Below, in pieces: positions 1 through 12,297 of a stretch of DNA of 64,000 bases (positions are counted from its first letter, which is position 1; each line of letters opens with the position of its first letter). The DNA lies in NCBI GenBank assembly GCA_947579665.1, contig OX388345.1, positions 62,053,454-62,117,453 on the forward strand, in the 5' to 3' direction. Under the pieces are notes generated by a model. The model searched no databases, was not told the origin of the DNA, and saw nothing but the letters and a program-made list of their open reading frames with translations. The position numbers and the translations under genes are program-made. This DNA comes from Sympetrum striolatum (Eukaryota; Arthropoda; Insecta; Odonata; Libellulidae).

Positions 1-3000
1 TTTCAATTTGAATCTCGTGTTTCATTCGCTTTAACATTACTTCTTCTGCGGTTTGCAAAGCATGCATGCGCTTAGAGGTCGCAACAGCGTCAAATCGCGA
101 AGATAATTGAATCTACGTGTCTCCCTTTCGAAATAATATCGTCACGTATGTGCGAATCAATTTTTTAGATGTATTGTTAGAGGAGACATGGGAGAAATCT
201 GTTGAAAAACTCGGAAAACTTTTGCGGTTGATCCAAATGAGTGAAGTTGACAAGGTCTTCGTTGCGACAAGGCGATAGGCTATCCTAATTCAAGTGTGAT
301 ATAGGAGAATTTGAATATGTTATTGATTACAGCAATATAATGATGTAAGTTATAATACAGCATAAATCATAGGAATCGAGAGACGACAGAATAATGATAA
401 CGCATGTTGATGATAGTCACAATTTTCTGTTATCTGAATTCAAAGTCTGGATTTCATTGCTACTTAACTCTCTCCTTCAGCGTATTGGTACTCTTATCCA
501 TCCTATGTAGTTTAATCCACGACTAATAGAGAATTAGTTTTCAATCATGAGTTTTCTCCTTTTCTATAATCTGTATGTTTCTTCTGCTTTAGAACCTGAA
601 TCTTATTCTTTCGATAATGCAATATTTTCCTAGTTTTGGCGTAAATATCGAGAATATTGAAAAATTAAATCTACGATCCATCTTAACTTGTTAAGTTTTA
701 ATAACCGTCAACCGATTGTAGAATGAGACGCGGCTACGCTAATGTTTTTTTTCAATCGCTGAAGCTTACATGGCTGAAAATTTGTTTCCTTCATATAATT
801 TTGTATGTACATCGGTATCAAAAGTACTGTCATTCAAATCTATAAAAAAATTAAGGTGTGATGAGTTAAAATCTTCAAGGGGATAGAAAATTTGACTGAT
901 TTCATTTTGTGATCTAATTTGGTTTTAAAGAGAGAAAAAACGTAGCATATTTGAAATAATTTTAGATTGTAATAGAGGCCATTGGAAAGTGAGAATTAAA
1001 ATTTTAATTTGTCACAAGTGGGAAAATGTGTACTGAATAATTATCGCAAAGGAGCAATATTTAAAGAATGCAGCAGTGTCCATAGAATGAATCAAAAATA
1101 ATTAGCCAAATTAAGTTCAAAATCATCAAACATCAATAAATTATTAAATAAAATCACACAAAGAATAAATAATTTCCTGTACAAGACATTTCAGTGAAAC
1201 CTTGAATTAAATAGGAAACGCTCTCTTATAATCGAATTGTAATCATGAATGAAAATCAAGATAAATTCCCGGTCGAAAAAAATTTTTAAGTTTGAATTTG
1301 AAGTACCAAATGACTTACTTATATAGAAATGTTTTCAGCAGATAATTTTTCCCAAAATTTATTTGCTTTAAACTTTGCTGATTTTGTGAAATTTTAATCC
1401 AAGCAGTATTTTTTGACGAAAATTACAAATGTCATTTAATATACCTTTCAATTTATAATTAGGAGGAGAAGCATTAAGTGGAAGAAAATTATAAAGGTAC
1501 TAAATTATTGGGACTCAGATTTACTTTTATAAATCACCAAGAAGGATCATATTCGAGGAAATGCTCGGCAGTCTCGAATTTTCCTTAATAATGTCTCCTA
1601 TCTGAGCCACCTTTCTCTCCAGTTTTCCTCAGATTTTTATCCTCTCTTTTCCTTCCAAATATATTTAGCTTATCTATATTATCCGTTTAACCTTTCTCCA
1701 CTCTTATCCATTACTTATCTACTATTAAGACTTAATTCTGTCATTTATAACTTACTTCCTATTTGGATGTAGACCTTATGAGTTAATTGATATGGTTTTA
1801 CACCAATTTTTTAAAAACTTTCATAGAAATTACGAATCGAAATCTATTAAATATAACTAAAATTAATTCCAATGTTTTTTCAGAGTACTAAAGATAAATA
1901 CTGATAGAAAATCAAATTTACTTATGTGGCAGCATTTAGTGAAATTCGCATTGAAATTCATTTTTTGCTTTTCTATCATAAAGAATTTAAATGTATTTTA
2001 TCCAAGGATTTAATAGTTTTTATAGCTAAGGATTTTATAGTTTCAGGGTACATATTCATGTAAAATTGTTTGATTACAGATAAAACCTAGTTGGAGGAAT
2101 TCTAAAATTGTTGAAAGGTTATCGGTAATTTATAAGGGAGAAAGTAATGGTAACATAATATTATATACCGATTCTGCTTCCATATTTACATCGTAGACAA
2201 AAAATTAGCATTCAATCTCACTATGAAAATTATATAATTATAGCTGTAAAAAGCATTCTCAGGGTAGAGGATAATCAGTATCATTGAGATTGATAGTGCT
2301 GTATAAATGTGACATGTAACCTGCTAACTAACTTAATATTCAATTTAGCGTTTTTGCTACTTAAATGCCAAGCCCGCTAATTCTTGCAGCTAATTTCGCA
2401 GTGTGCTATATTCTCAGTTTTCCCCAAAAAACCCGTTACTTCCTAGTTTTGAGCTTCACATTTTTTTAGAGTACAGAGATGATAGCGCATCAATCCTTCG
2501 TGTTTTTCCTCCGCCTCTCTCTTCCTTCCACCCCTTCACCCGTCAATTCGGGTCGCAGAGTTCGCGAGGAAGAATTAGAAGGCACGGGAGCGTGCGTACC
2601 TCACGCGCGTGTCTGACACACGGGGTTTAAAAAAAAGCGTCGGTGCTAATTTTTGCCCAGGTGACGCAACCCGGGAGTTAATGGAGGCGAAGGAGGCTCT
2701 TACGGAGTGATGGACGAGGATTTCGTTTCTTTGCTCGAAACGTGGGGGCAAACGCTAAATAGGACGCGTGAATTTATCACCAAACTGCTCCAAAATGGTT
2801 GCGAGGCGATTCTTTCCTAAAGGCCCGAAATGTATATAATTTTCGGGGCCCGATCGTAAAGTGTTTCCGTGGGGAATTTGTTCTCTTTTTAATAACATTT
2901 GGACGGTCGAGAAATATTTGGACGAACTTGTTCGGGGATTTTTATGGTCGGGTTGTGAAAAGAGGAGCGAGTTATGCGATCTCGTGACTGGTTGCCGCTA

Positions 3001-5634
3001 AATGGATTCTTCCCGAAGCGTTTAATTTGTCGGGTCGGGATTCCGTGGACATATTAACGGCTCGGAGAGGAGATAAATATTGTGATCCCGTAACAAGTGA
3101 TCCCATGAATGGAGAGCTTTTATACTGAAGTTGGAGGATCCAAACCCAAAGACTGTCTTAGGTGGTTTTGTTTGCGTATTAAATTGTCGGTGATGTGGTC
3201 TCTAGCAGCTCTTATTTGCCATAGCAACACAAGTTTGAAGAAATAAATATATACACACATGCAACAGTGTTCTATAATTTGGTTGGTTCATGTGCTTCAG
3301 TCTTCTCTCTTCAATTCCATTTAAATTGTTCCTTTATAACTTACTGAACGTTTTATGTCATATAACATCTTTTGTCTGTCTTCCCATCTCTTTTCCTTTG
3401 CATTCTATCCTCCTTTACATTCTTTAGTAGTATTACTTCTATTATTATTATCTATTTTTATCAATATTTGACCCACCTAGGCTCCTAACTACTTTAATAT
3501 AAATATTTCCTCTCTCGATGCTTAATTACTTTAATATTAAATAATTAAGGATATTATGTATATTTTCGTAATTCTTAAGGAATTCTCGGTGTTTATTTCA
3601 ATTGAATTGATACAAGTAAACAGCATCTCTGGATACCTCTATTAGCTATGAGGGAAATTTTAAAGATTCTGATTTAGTTTGGGAGAATTATTTGATCAGA
3701 ACGACTTACATTCTGTTGTGTTTCGAAAAATTCTGGAAGGCAACCGCAATAATAGAGGTTTAGTAAACTGCAGCTTTTCCATCACGTTATAAAACACTGT
3801 TGAGGTTGTTTGGAATAGCAGTACAACTACTTTTGTGAGTTTACTTACAAATTCAAATGAAAATGAGTAAGGACCTACTATGAATAGTACTAAAATCTTT
3901 GTTATTGATATATAACGAAAAAATTTCTGAGGTGTGAAATTTTCATCAATGTGGAATGGATTATAAAACGAACTAACACTGGTAAAATAAATCCGTTTTG
4001 TATTCCATATTCTCAGTATATTAGTGTAGAAGTATCATAGATTTTCAAGTAAAATGTTTCTGGTAAACTGAACTCAGCAAAAATATTAATATAAAAAAAT
4101 TAACGAAACTTTATACGCAACAAGCAATGCTTGAGAATCCTTGGGTGAGTTTATGATCGATTATATTTCTTATGAAAATAGTTACAGAGACGACTGGTTT
4201 AGATTCGTCTTTTAGCAAGATTTCTCATAATATCTTTTCGATGCACCCATATAATCTATTTTTATCAACAAAGCTAACACCATTAAAATAATACTAGCTC
4301 CCTAACTATTTCTGAATAACCATGGCAATCGTATATATAGAGATGAAAATACGAATTTCACTTGATAAGCACATCCTTTTCTTATAGAATGAGAGGATGT
4401 AATTCAATGGAATTATATCTCCTGTCTAAATATAGACGTGCCTCTTCCAGGTCAAAGACAATCTCGAGAGTAATTCGCTCCGGAAATAAAACAGCAAAAT
4501 CAAAACATAATACCATGCCTAGGAAGGATAAATGACAGAGAAATAACACAAATCATACGAGGATTTCACCAGTCACAACACGCCCACCACGCACGCATCT
4601 TCATGCCGAAGACACGGCCGATTAACGAAATTAAAAAAAAGCGCGTCTCACTTCCCTTGACGTCAGTACGGGAACTCCCGATCTCTTCCTTCCCACAATA
4701 CACCGAAACGGAAGGACCTCCCATGGACCCCACCCTCTTCTCCCGAAAACAAAGCACTCGTGACTTCTTCCCCTCAACACACTCTAATGATCACGTCGCC
4801 CCGTTCGTGACGGACGCTCCGGGCATTTCTTTCGGTCGTTTAGCGTAATCTCTTTCCGTCCTCCGTGTCCGCACCGGAAGGGGTCGCCGTGGCCGTTGAC
4901 TCGCGCCGACGCCTTCGCGTGCTAATAACTCTCGCGGGGGCGAAAAAGACGGGAAAGGCTATTATTTTTTCCGCCGGTCAAAGGCTCGACGCCGGAGGTA
5001 TTCCGATAGCCTCGCGATGGCTTCGGACGACTTCCGCCGGAAGACTGCATGGGCGGGTCGGAATGCCGCCGAAGAACAGGGTGTGACGCCGGAGTCTCAA
5101 ACCGGTGACCTCTCGGATGTGGGGAGATAAGGAAGCAAGAGAAAAAAGGGAGAATACTCTTGCTGGATTCTGATTCCCACAACGATGGAATGTTTTTCTC
5201 TCCGACGTTCCCTTCACGCGGGTTCGTTTTTACTTCCCAATCCGGGAATGTTTATCTCTTTGTCGCGTCTTGTTTATCTGGGTCCCTCTTCTATTTGTGC
5301 TTCTATTTCCGTTTGCCCGTGTCTTTTTTATCTCCGACGCGGTCTCCCGCGGCTATAACTATTTCGGTCTTTTTCCGTGCGCCGTACTTCTGCTTTGATC
5401 TTGGAATCGATTCTAGGAAAGCGATCTACTACCCAGACTTAGATTTGTTTGACTCTACTTCTCCTTTTCTCTCAATATTATTCAAATCCGCGGTAGCCTA
5501 GTGATAATATATTATTTATTCCAAAATGTAGGGGTTGCTATAAGCATATTTGAGGGTAGAATTCATGGGAAAAAGCGCAGGGAATAACAAAGACAGAATG
5601 TGTTGGGTGAATTAAAGGGAGGGGAAATCTACAT
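1..5634. other. Non-coding AT-rich stretch with two GC-rich patches
   Basis: No coding exon, RNA gene or recognisable element was found. Two patches are GC- and CpG-richer than their surroundings, at about 2480-3100 and 4590-5500. Both are open in several frames on both strands, which is what base composition alone would give. Their short reading frames show no recognised domain. A perfect CRE-type palindrome (TGACGTCA) lies at 4658-4665 in the second patch. The patches could be regulatory islands or old conserved sequence; nothing seen decides this. Confidence 0.5.
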
Positions 5635-5702
5635 GGAAGTGAAGGAGTTGGCGTTGAATACAGATATTTGAGTGTAAATGAACTCACCGAAAGGTAGAAC
5701 TC
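5635..5702 (+). repeat. Hairpin-ended dispersed repeat, copy A
   Basis: One of three related ~65-bp sequences in the window (others at 42182-42245 minus and 52054-52118 plus). They share a GGAAGTGAAGGAG-type start, a GTTGAATA-type middle and an ACCGAAAGGTAGA ending. The ending can fold as a short stem closed by a GAAA loop. In this copy the left arm of the stem is CTCACC instead of CTACC, so one pair is lost. The family is not one I recognise; it may be the end of a longer mobile element. Confidence 0.6.
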
Positions 5703-8700
5703 ATGATGATAAGCATATTTATTTATCGATTACGCAATTCCTTTGTGAATGAGGTGGTGATCGATTTTGGAAAGAAGATTTACATAGCGCGAGGAAGCAA
5801 GCAGCTTGAAACCCAGAGACAAATGCAAAAATATCGACATATCTGGGACCCGAACAGAAGTCTAAAACTCTCTGGGTAGGGTTTGATTATTTGTTGACAT
5901 GTATGAGCTTTTATAATATTTTAGAAAAAATTCAGTGCTCTGTCAGTGAGAGCCAAAAAATATGCTGTAACAAGAGAATATGGGTTTTTAGAGTCCCAAG
6001 GTTCTGGAACAGCAGTACACTTTAATTATTCCCTCAAAGGACTGACGATATTCAGTATTAAAAATATTAGTCAAAGATTCTCATTGCAAATGTATATTAT
6101 AAAATCTTCCGAGAATCTTATATTAGTCGTATATGAGTTCGGCAATTATATTTGGAGGTGATATTTTTTTGATCATTTCCAAATGAGCCTTTCTGTAAAC
6201 TTTGGTTTTTTTAAAACGTAAAGAAGGTCAAGTTCTCCTTGAACAGCAATATTTAATCCAGATTTTCCTTAGGATTCATGTTTGTACATTTCTATTAAAA
6301 AGTAAGGTAAGTGTTTGTGTATTTTTGCTTAAAACATTCCCGGAAGTAGAGAGAACATTTTCAGATAGTTAAATACATTCAGAGTTCGTGGAGAGGAACA
6401 ATTTTGTCAGAGACGACGAATTCTTGTTTCCTGTCAGCAAAAAGTACATCATTTTGCGCGTATCTTGAAATGGTTCCATTTGGTACGGGCTTTAAGTTCG
6501 GAGTAACATCATTTGGGTGCTTGTATAGGCAAGATTTTATCATCGCGAAAAACCTAATTAACGAAAAACTAGCTCAATACAACTTCCTCCTTCTCCGGGT
6601 ATCCTCATGGTCCCTTCATGTTATTTCCATTTCTGTCTGTTCTTTTAAACACTACGCTGCTTCCCCATTTCCTCATCTGTGATTCGTTCTCCTTTCGCAT
6701 TCCCACAGTATTTTCCACATTCTGCTCGCTTCTTACGCTGCTTACAACTTTTTTCGCGGACATACAGTTTCCCCGCCTTTTTTGCCCCCGTTTTCTTCGA
6801 GATCTCATTCTTTTTTTCTCGCTTTTATCATTCGCGCGTACCGCTGTCAAAAGAGTTCTCGTATGTGTTAATGGCCAGATGTCTCCCTCTCGCTTCCAGA
6901 CGACTCGTCCGTCTAAAAACATTATCGCATTACCGAGATGGGGACTTGTTTAGGGTTCGTAAGAGAGCGAGGAATTTCCAACGTAGCCATCTGTATGATA
7001 ATCACGTGAAGTTAGACTTTTCTAGTTAAAGAAATGGTTACCGTTGACTTTCGAATACAGCGGATTCTAATTTTCCCTGCTAACTCTTCTAAGGAATCCA
7101 GTGTGCTGTTTCCGAATATCGATTAAGTCGGATGATTATGGAGATGAGTTTTTGGAAATCTGTTAATCTGAATAATTGTAATAATGGACTCTGAATTAGA
7201 AGATTATACATAAGTGATCCACCCTTCGAGAAGTTCATGTGCCTCAATGTTGCTTATTCAATGCTATTTATTCCGTTTCTTTATAAAATACTCCACCCTT
7301 ATGAAAAAACAGAAATTACAGGTAATACTTAATTTGCTTAGTAATTGAAGGAATAAATTACTTATACAGCCAAAGAAATCTCACTATAAAATAAAATTAT
7401 TGCAATCAGTACAGATTAAGGTAATTAAGTTAAATCTGCAAACAATTATCCTCGCAAACCACGATTAATTTTTCGTTTTTCTGAATAAATTATGGTATTC
7501 AGCTTGTCATAGAACTCATCTGAAACTGATTCTGATATAATATATTGAAATGACGAGACTATATCTATGTTTAAACTACTCTTTGAAGAATTTCGATTAT
7601 TTTATTTATATTTTATCAAGATCTCGGTGACAAAAGAACCCTCAAAATTAGGAATCATAGTTGTCAATGCTCATGATGCACGAGGAAGTAATACTTGCTT
7701 TTTATTTCGAAATTATTTCAATAAATTTAATTTTTATACAAAAAGAATTGTACAAATTTAAACTTTTATTTTGTATAAATAAATTTAGGGTTTGTGTAAG
7801 ATCTTAAAGTACTTTTATTATACCTTATTTTACAATGTAAATAGTTTCGTTTATCAATATCAATAAATACATGCATTCTTAAGCTTACAAACCTTCTGAA
7901 ATTAAATTGGTGGGGTAGAAATATTTTCCTATGATGTACATTATATTGTTTTGGAATTAATTAGCAGACTTTACTCCTGATAAACGTTTAAGATTCCCAC
8001 CGGGAAAGTATTCCATTTTCTTCCTTTTTCAAGTAACAATCCTCCCGTTCCGGTGTCAGTTCCAGCATCATCCCGTGAGACATAATGCAGCGAAGTGCGC
8101 TCTCTACCGTTTTCGCAAAAAGCAGCGAAGAGATAAGGAAAGACAGTTACGCCATTCTTCATCCCACTTTTTATTAGAGAGAGGTCTCTTCCATTGCTTC
8201 AATTCGCCTCTTTTACCCCTAGAAATAAAGACTTCTTAGCCCATCCCAATACCCCAAAATGAGGACGAGGCATTCTCATTTTCGTCTGATCGTCCGATAA
8301 ATCCTCTCTCGCGATCCAATCCAACTCATCTTCAGCGTCCGAAAACAGAAAGAAACTCGACGGAATTGCATTTTGGCTTATTCTGCAGAGGAGAGGTTTT
8401 CGCCATCAGAGGCGAGAAATGGACCAAATCAAAAATACCCTCCACGAGTGTTTATCGAATTCGATTCTATTTCGAATTAAAGAGAGGATCCTGTTTTGAT
8501 TCGGTTAGGAGACTATTCGCTTTGAATCTCTATCAGACATAGTATATCGAAATCTTCGGCTATACCTGTAAAATTGCAACTGTTATACCAAGCTCTTCTG
8601 TCATTGCATACTCGTGTTTTTCGACCTCTCTGTCCCAGCTGATCCCATTTTATGTTCTCTCAATGTCGCCGATCCCCTCGTCCTAAGCATTATAAATAAA

Positions 8701-9247
8701 TTTGTTGTGCTCAGCGTCATCATATGATACGATATATATCTCGTATGGCAAAGCGGATGTGGTAAGATAATAAATTTTATACTTTTATCATAATGCCACT
8801 AACATTGTTGATGTTTGGAACAAAATTACAGACGCGAGATATTTTGAGCCTCAGGTAACAAGAATTGTCGTAGCTTCGGTAAATCCTACAGCTTCCTTCA
8901 TGCCACTCAGAAAAAAGAACAATTTGAAGTCCAAAGGATTGATTAATCATTGAAATAATGTTTGTTTATGCATCTCATGGTTATTAGTAGAATTAAAATA
9001 CACATCAAGATTTTTATTTGTAGTTCTCGCTGACATTTTTTATCGAATCAGTTCGAAAATTTTGATTGAGACCGAGCACCCCTGGGGCTTAGAATCACTG
9101 AGATACTAGACGGAACAAGCTGGTTTTATCACTTCGAATGAAGTTAGGTTCGATGACGAAATAAGCTAGCGGGATGTATCTTGAGATATTATTTCGATTA
9201 TATTTTGAAGGCATCCCGGAATGAAGATGGTGGGAGGGAATCGGAAT
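5703..9247. other. Non-coding stretch, nothing recognised
   Basis: No exon with paired splice sites and no repeat related to others in the window was seen. The segment at about 6600-6950 is pyrimidine-rich on the plus strand, which opens long frames on both strands; the predicted peptides are low-complexity (K/R/E-rich on minus, S/F/L-rich on plus) and were not accepted. A GC-richer patch at about 7970-8500 is likewise open by composition. Confidence 0.5.
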
Positions 9248-9249
9248 TA

Positions 9250-9690
9250 ATTAATAATAATAATAATATTTATTAATCCAGAGACATACATAGGCATGTG
9301 TAGGACAAGTCAATCAAAATATTCACAGACAGTCAATACATAATGAATAGAATACATAATGTACATAATAATTTAGGCATAATGAATAATAAACAGTCAA
9401 TACATAATGACTTACATTAACACAACACACTCAAAATACATGATATCTAGTAGCAATATAGAGTTTAATTACACTTTCTTTTCAATTATAAATTCTTCTA
9501 CCCTATAGTAAACTTTATCTGTTAAAAAAATTTTAATTTTGTTTGAAAATGCATTGGTATTACTCTCCTTTATTGCACTTGGTAAAGCATTATATATTCT
9601 AAGAGCATTACCTGGAAGCTCCTTGCATATAGGCTAAGCCTGTGAGAAGGAGTTCTCAAAGACATTGTAGGTTAGATGAAACGGACATAC
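9250..9690 (-). mobile_element. 3' end of a 5'-truncated non-LTR retrotransposon (Jockey/CR1-like)
   Basis: Read on the minus strand, the element holds the last ~47 codons of a reverse-transcriptase ORF, ending in a TAA stop at 9469-9471, then a ~200-bp 3'UTR and a terminal TAA repeat at 9251-9270. The visible C-terminus contains RIYNALPSAIKES, then a lysine-rich stretch and KVYYRVEEFI. This is the 'RIYN-LP-IK' tail typical of Jockey/CR1-type elements. Upstream coding sequence is broken: the expected preceding residues continue in a different frame, with a stop just before. It is a dead copy. Family placement rests on the motif only. Confidence 0.7.
9469..9609 (-). pseudogene. C-terminal fragment of a non-LTR reverse transcriptase
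   Basis: Forty-six codons plus stop remain in one frame. The peptide reads NALRIYNALPSAIKES at its start and ends in EEFIIEKKV. This matches the extreme C-terminus of Jockey/CR1-like ORF2 proteins, downstream of the polymerase domain, so no catalytic residues are present. A stop codon interrupts the same frame eight codons upstream, and the adjacent coding sequence is recovered only by changing frame. It belongs to the truncated element spanning 9250-9690. Confidence 0.65.
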
Positions 9691-9699
9691 GGTGATAAA

Positions 9700-11610
9700 A
9701 ATGTTTTTTTTACGGTTTAGATCGGTCAACTACTGTTATAATACCCTGGATAAAAATGAAAGATTTTTACTTATAATTATTTAAACATATACGCGTTAAC
9801 ATCCAAAGATACTTCGTATCCTATACACGAATTTATATTCGTTAAGTTGGTTCAAGAATCTATTCCAAGAAATTAGCGATTCACCAACCGTTTATTAACT
9901 ATTTCATTTCCTAATAAGACGGATTCGGACGAACATCGGATAAAACAAAAGTTATGGCAGTCGGAACTAATGGAAACTCTTTTGTAATCAAAGTAAATCT
10001 CATTATTGATATCAAGGAAAAAACACCTACAGCCGTGGTTGAATCCAAGACTTCCGCAGCCATCCGTAGAATTCCTGATGAGGGATAATTTCCAGAAATC
10101 GCTGCAAACGAAAAGTAAAATGCGGACTTCGCTGCAGGTATGGCGAGATTAATTTTTTCTCTCGTTTCCGATCGTGGCGCTGAATGCAGTTGAAATATTT
10201 TCTGACCCGAATAAGATTCATCGACATTGCTCTATCACAAGAGGGTTAGGGTCAATAGGTGACCCATCGCTCGTTATTAGGTGAAAAGAACTCATTTCCT
10301 CTGATAAATTTGGTTTGTGGAAAAGGGTAATGCGGCTGAATCGCAACGATTCATTCTGTTGTGTAAAATCTTTTTTTAGTAATTACGTTTTCATTCATTT
10401 TTTTATCGGCTTATTCTACGGTATAATCGTAAGTTTAATTTTATAATGTATATAGTCGATACGATTATCCTATTTTGATTCCTCTGCTTCTACTCGTATA
10501 TTTCGCTGATCGTGATTCATTTTCGAAACGATCTTTTCGGAAACTCCTTAAAGAGAAAACTCGCCAAAATTTATAGAAAATTATTAAAGAGAATTTCTGT
10601 TAAGGAAAAAATTTTGAATGTCAAGAAGAGACAATAAATCACTATAATTAAGATCCCTTCCGGCTTAATGAGTAAGAAATAAAACATTTTTTCTTATTTA
10701 TTTTCTCAGTTAGGATTCACTTGCCACGCAAAAGCTGCCTTCCGAAATTTACGATGGATATGAAATTAATTGGCACAGGAATTTATAGCGCTAAGGATCT
10801 GTTTTCTAAGATATTATTGGGGAATTCTCTCCTCAAATTATTTTAGGTACGACAAAATATTAATTCTCATTTTCCTTTTTAAAAGGTTGCATTAATTTCT
10901 TTGGACTATGATCGATTCGTAGCCTGCTTTTTGGAGAAAATTATTACCTTTTATTTTGACTTGCATTCATTTCATAGAAACATGGCGAGATAAAAGTGTA
11001 AAAAGATTATCAGAAAAGAAATGCTGATGATTTTTATGAATATAAAAAGCTACTTTCTAAGTACATTTATACTTATTAAGTGCTCAATTTATCTCTAAAG
11101 GTTGGAGCTGTCTTTATGACGTTCATTTATTATGTAATAGACATTTAAAAAGTTCATTATACTTAAATTCTTATCTGTTAAAAATTAGGTGAGTAAACTA
11201 CCTTATATGTTCAGGTGCTCAATATTCATCCGTTAAAAACATTAATTTAAAAATGTATTTAAATTCACACTAAATCACTAAAATTAATACATCAACATTT
11301 TGAATACAGCTTTAGGATGTCAAATTGCCAGACTGGGAACCCCCCCCGTAGCTTACCCGTAATATTTAATCGTCTACGCTGAAATATTTCATACTGGTTA
11401 ATCAAGGCTAAATAACTATTCTTAATGGCAATGCTGTAATATATAATTATATAATGATTTTAACGAAAGGTTTGATGTCTGTATTTTTACGTTAAAGTGG
11501 AGTATATAACATTTATAATAAGAACATTTTTTGGAATATAGGTACCCCTATAGTGATAGTCACCAGTTTCGGGATTACCGACTCTTTGTTGACAAAACAA
11601 AATTCAAATG
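9700..11610. other. Non-coding stretch between two retrotransposon ends
   Basis: AT-rich sequence with no recognised exon or repeat. A short G+C-richer interval at about 10020-10250 carries an open minus-strand frame with no recognisable domain. A run of eight C lies near 11340. Confidence 0.5.
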
Positions 11611-11615
11611 AATAA

Positions 11616-12122
11616 ACTCTTAATAAATCAAATAAGAATGTTAAGGAGGCTGCATACAAATCATTTTTTAGGCCAATCTTGGAATACGGGGAATGCCTAT
11701 GGGACCCGCATGGGGTAGGTTTAAAGCGAAAAATAGAAAAGGTACAGAGAAAGGCAGCAAGATTCGTCTTAGGCAAATATGCAAGGCTTGATAGCGTTAC
11801 TCAGATGTTAAAAGAATTAAGTTGGGAAAGTTTAGAGGAGCGGAGATTCAAGAAAAGGCTAGCTGTGTTTTTTAAAGTCTACACAGGAGTTAAATCGTTT
11901 GAGGAATTGTCAAAAAAAGTCACTACGGCAACATTTCACGGCAGAAAAGACCACAGATATAAAGTTAAATTAATAAAACAGGGAACAAACATTAGTCAAT
12001 TCTTTTTTCTAAATCGCGCTGTTAAGGATTGGAATGATTTGCCTGCAGGAGTCTTGGAGCCCTTCCCAAAACATCATAGGGAGTTTGTAAAAAGATTGGG
12101 TAAAACTATTAAGGATGAGTGA
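11616..12122 (+). pseudogene. C-terminal 168 codons of a non-LTR reverse transcriptase
   Basis: The frame is open from just after a stop at 11613-11615 to TGA at 12120-12122. Landmarks in order are VKEAAYKSFFRPILEYGECLWDPH, then KIEKVQRKAARFVLGKY, a leucine-rich TQMLKELSWESLEERRFKKR segment, and near the end NRAVKDWNDLP. These are the conserved post-polymerase motifs of CR1/L2/Jockey ORF2 proteins (LEYA-WDPH, KIE-VQRRAARF, LGWESLEERR, DWN-LP). The catalytic fingers and palm and the endonuclease are missing. There is no start codon in context, so this is a remnant and not a gene. The long unbroken frame suggests a younger insertion than the other copies here. Confidence 0.85.
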
Positions 12123-12297
12123 GCTTGACGTTTACTAGTACATGTGCAGTGAATCAATATATATTTTTTTTGTAATTCAAAAATTTAGATGGGATTTATA
12201 ATAACATGTGTAATACAAGTATATGTATATGTGTTACCACCGGACTATTAGTCCACTTGTAGCATTTTTTACAATAATAATAATAATAATAATAAAC
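11616..12297 (+). mobile_element. 3' end of a 5'-truncated non-LTR retrotransposon (CR1/L2/Jockey-like)
   Basis: The segment contains an intact C-terminal ORF2 fragment (11616-12122), a ~150-bp 3'UTR and a terminal TAA repeat at 12271-12297. The 3'UTR holds a small inverted repeat, GGACTATTAGTCC. Copies cut at the 5' end that finish in a short 3' repeat are the normal product of target-primed reverse transcription. The 5' junction is not sharp: similarity to the protein family starts at about 11630, and a stop sits at 11613-11615. Orientation is opposite to the 9.25-kb copy, and the two 3'UTRs do not look closely alike, so they are probably different families. Confidence 0.8.

Noticed and set aside
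4566..5501. Several overlapping open frames on both strands
   Set aside because: Explained by GC-rich composition; peptides are S/P/R-rich, overlap each other and have no domains or paired splice sites.
6605..6953. 105- and 111-codon frames on opposite strands
   Set aside because: A pyrimidine-rich strand opens both; the minus peptide is K/R/E-rich and the plus F/L/S-rich low complexity.
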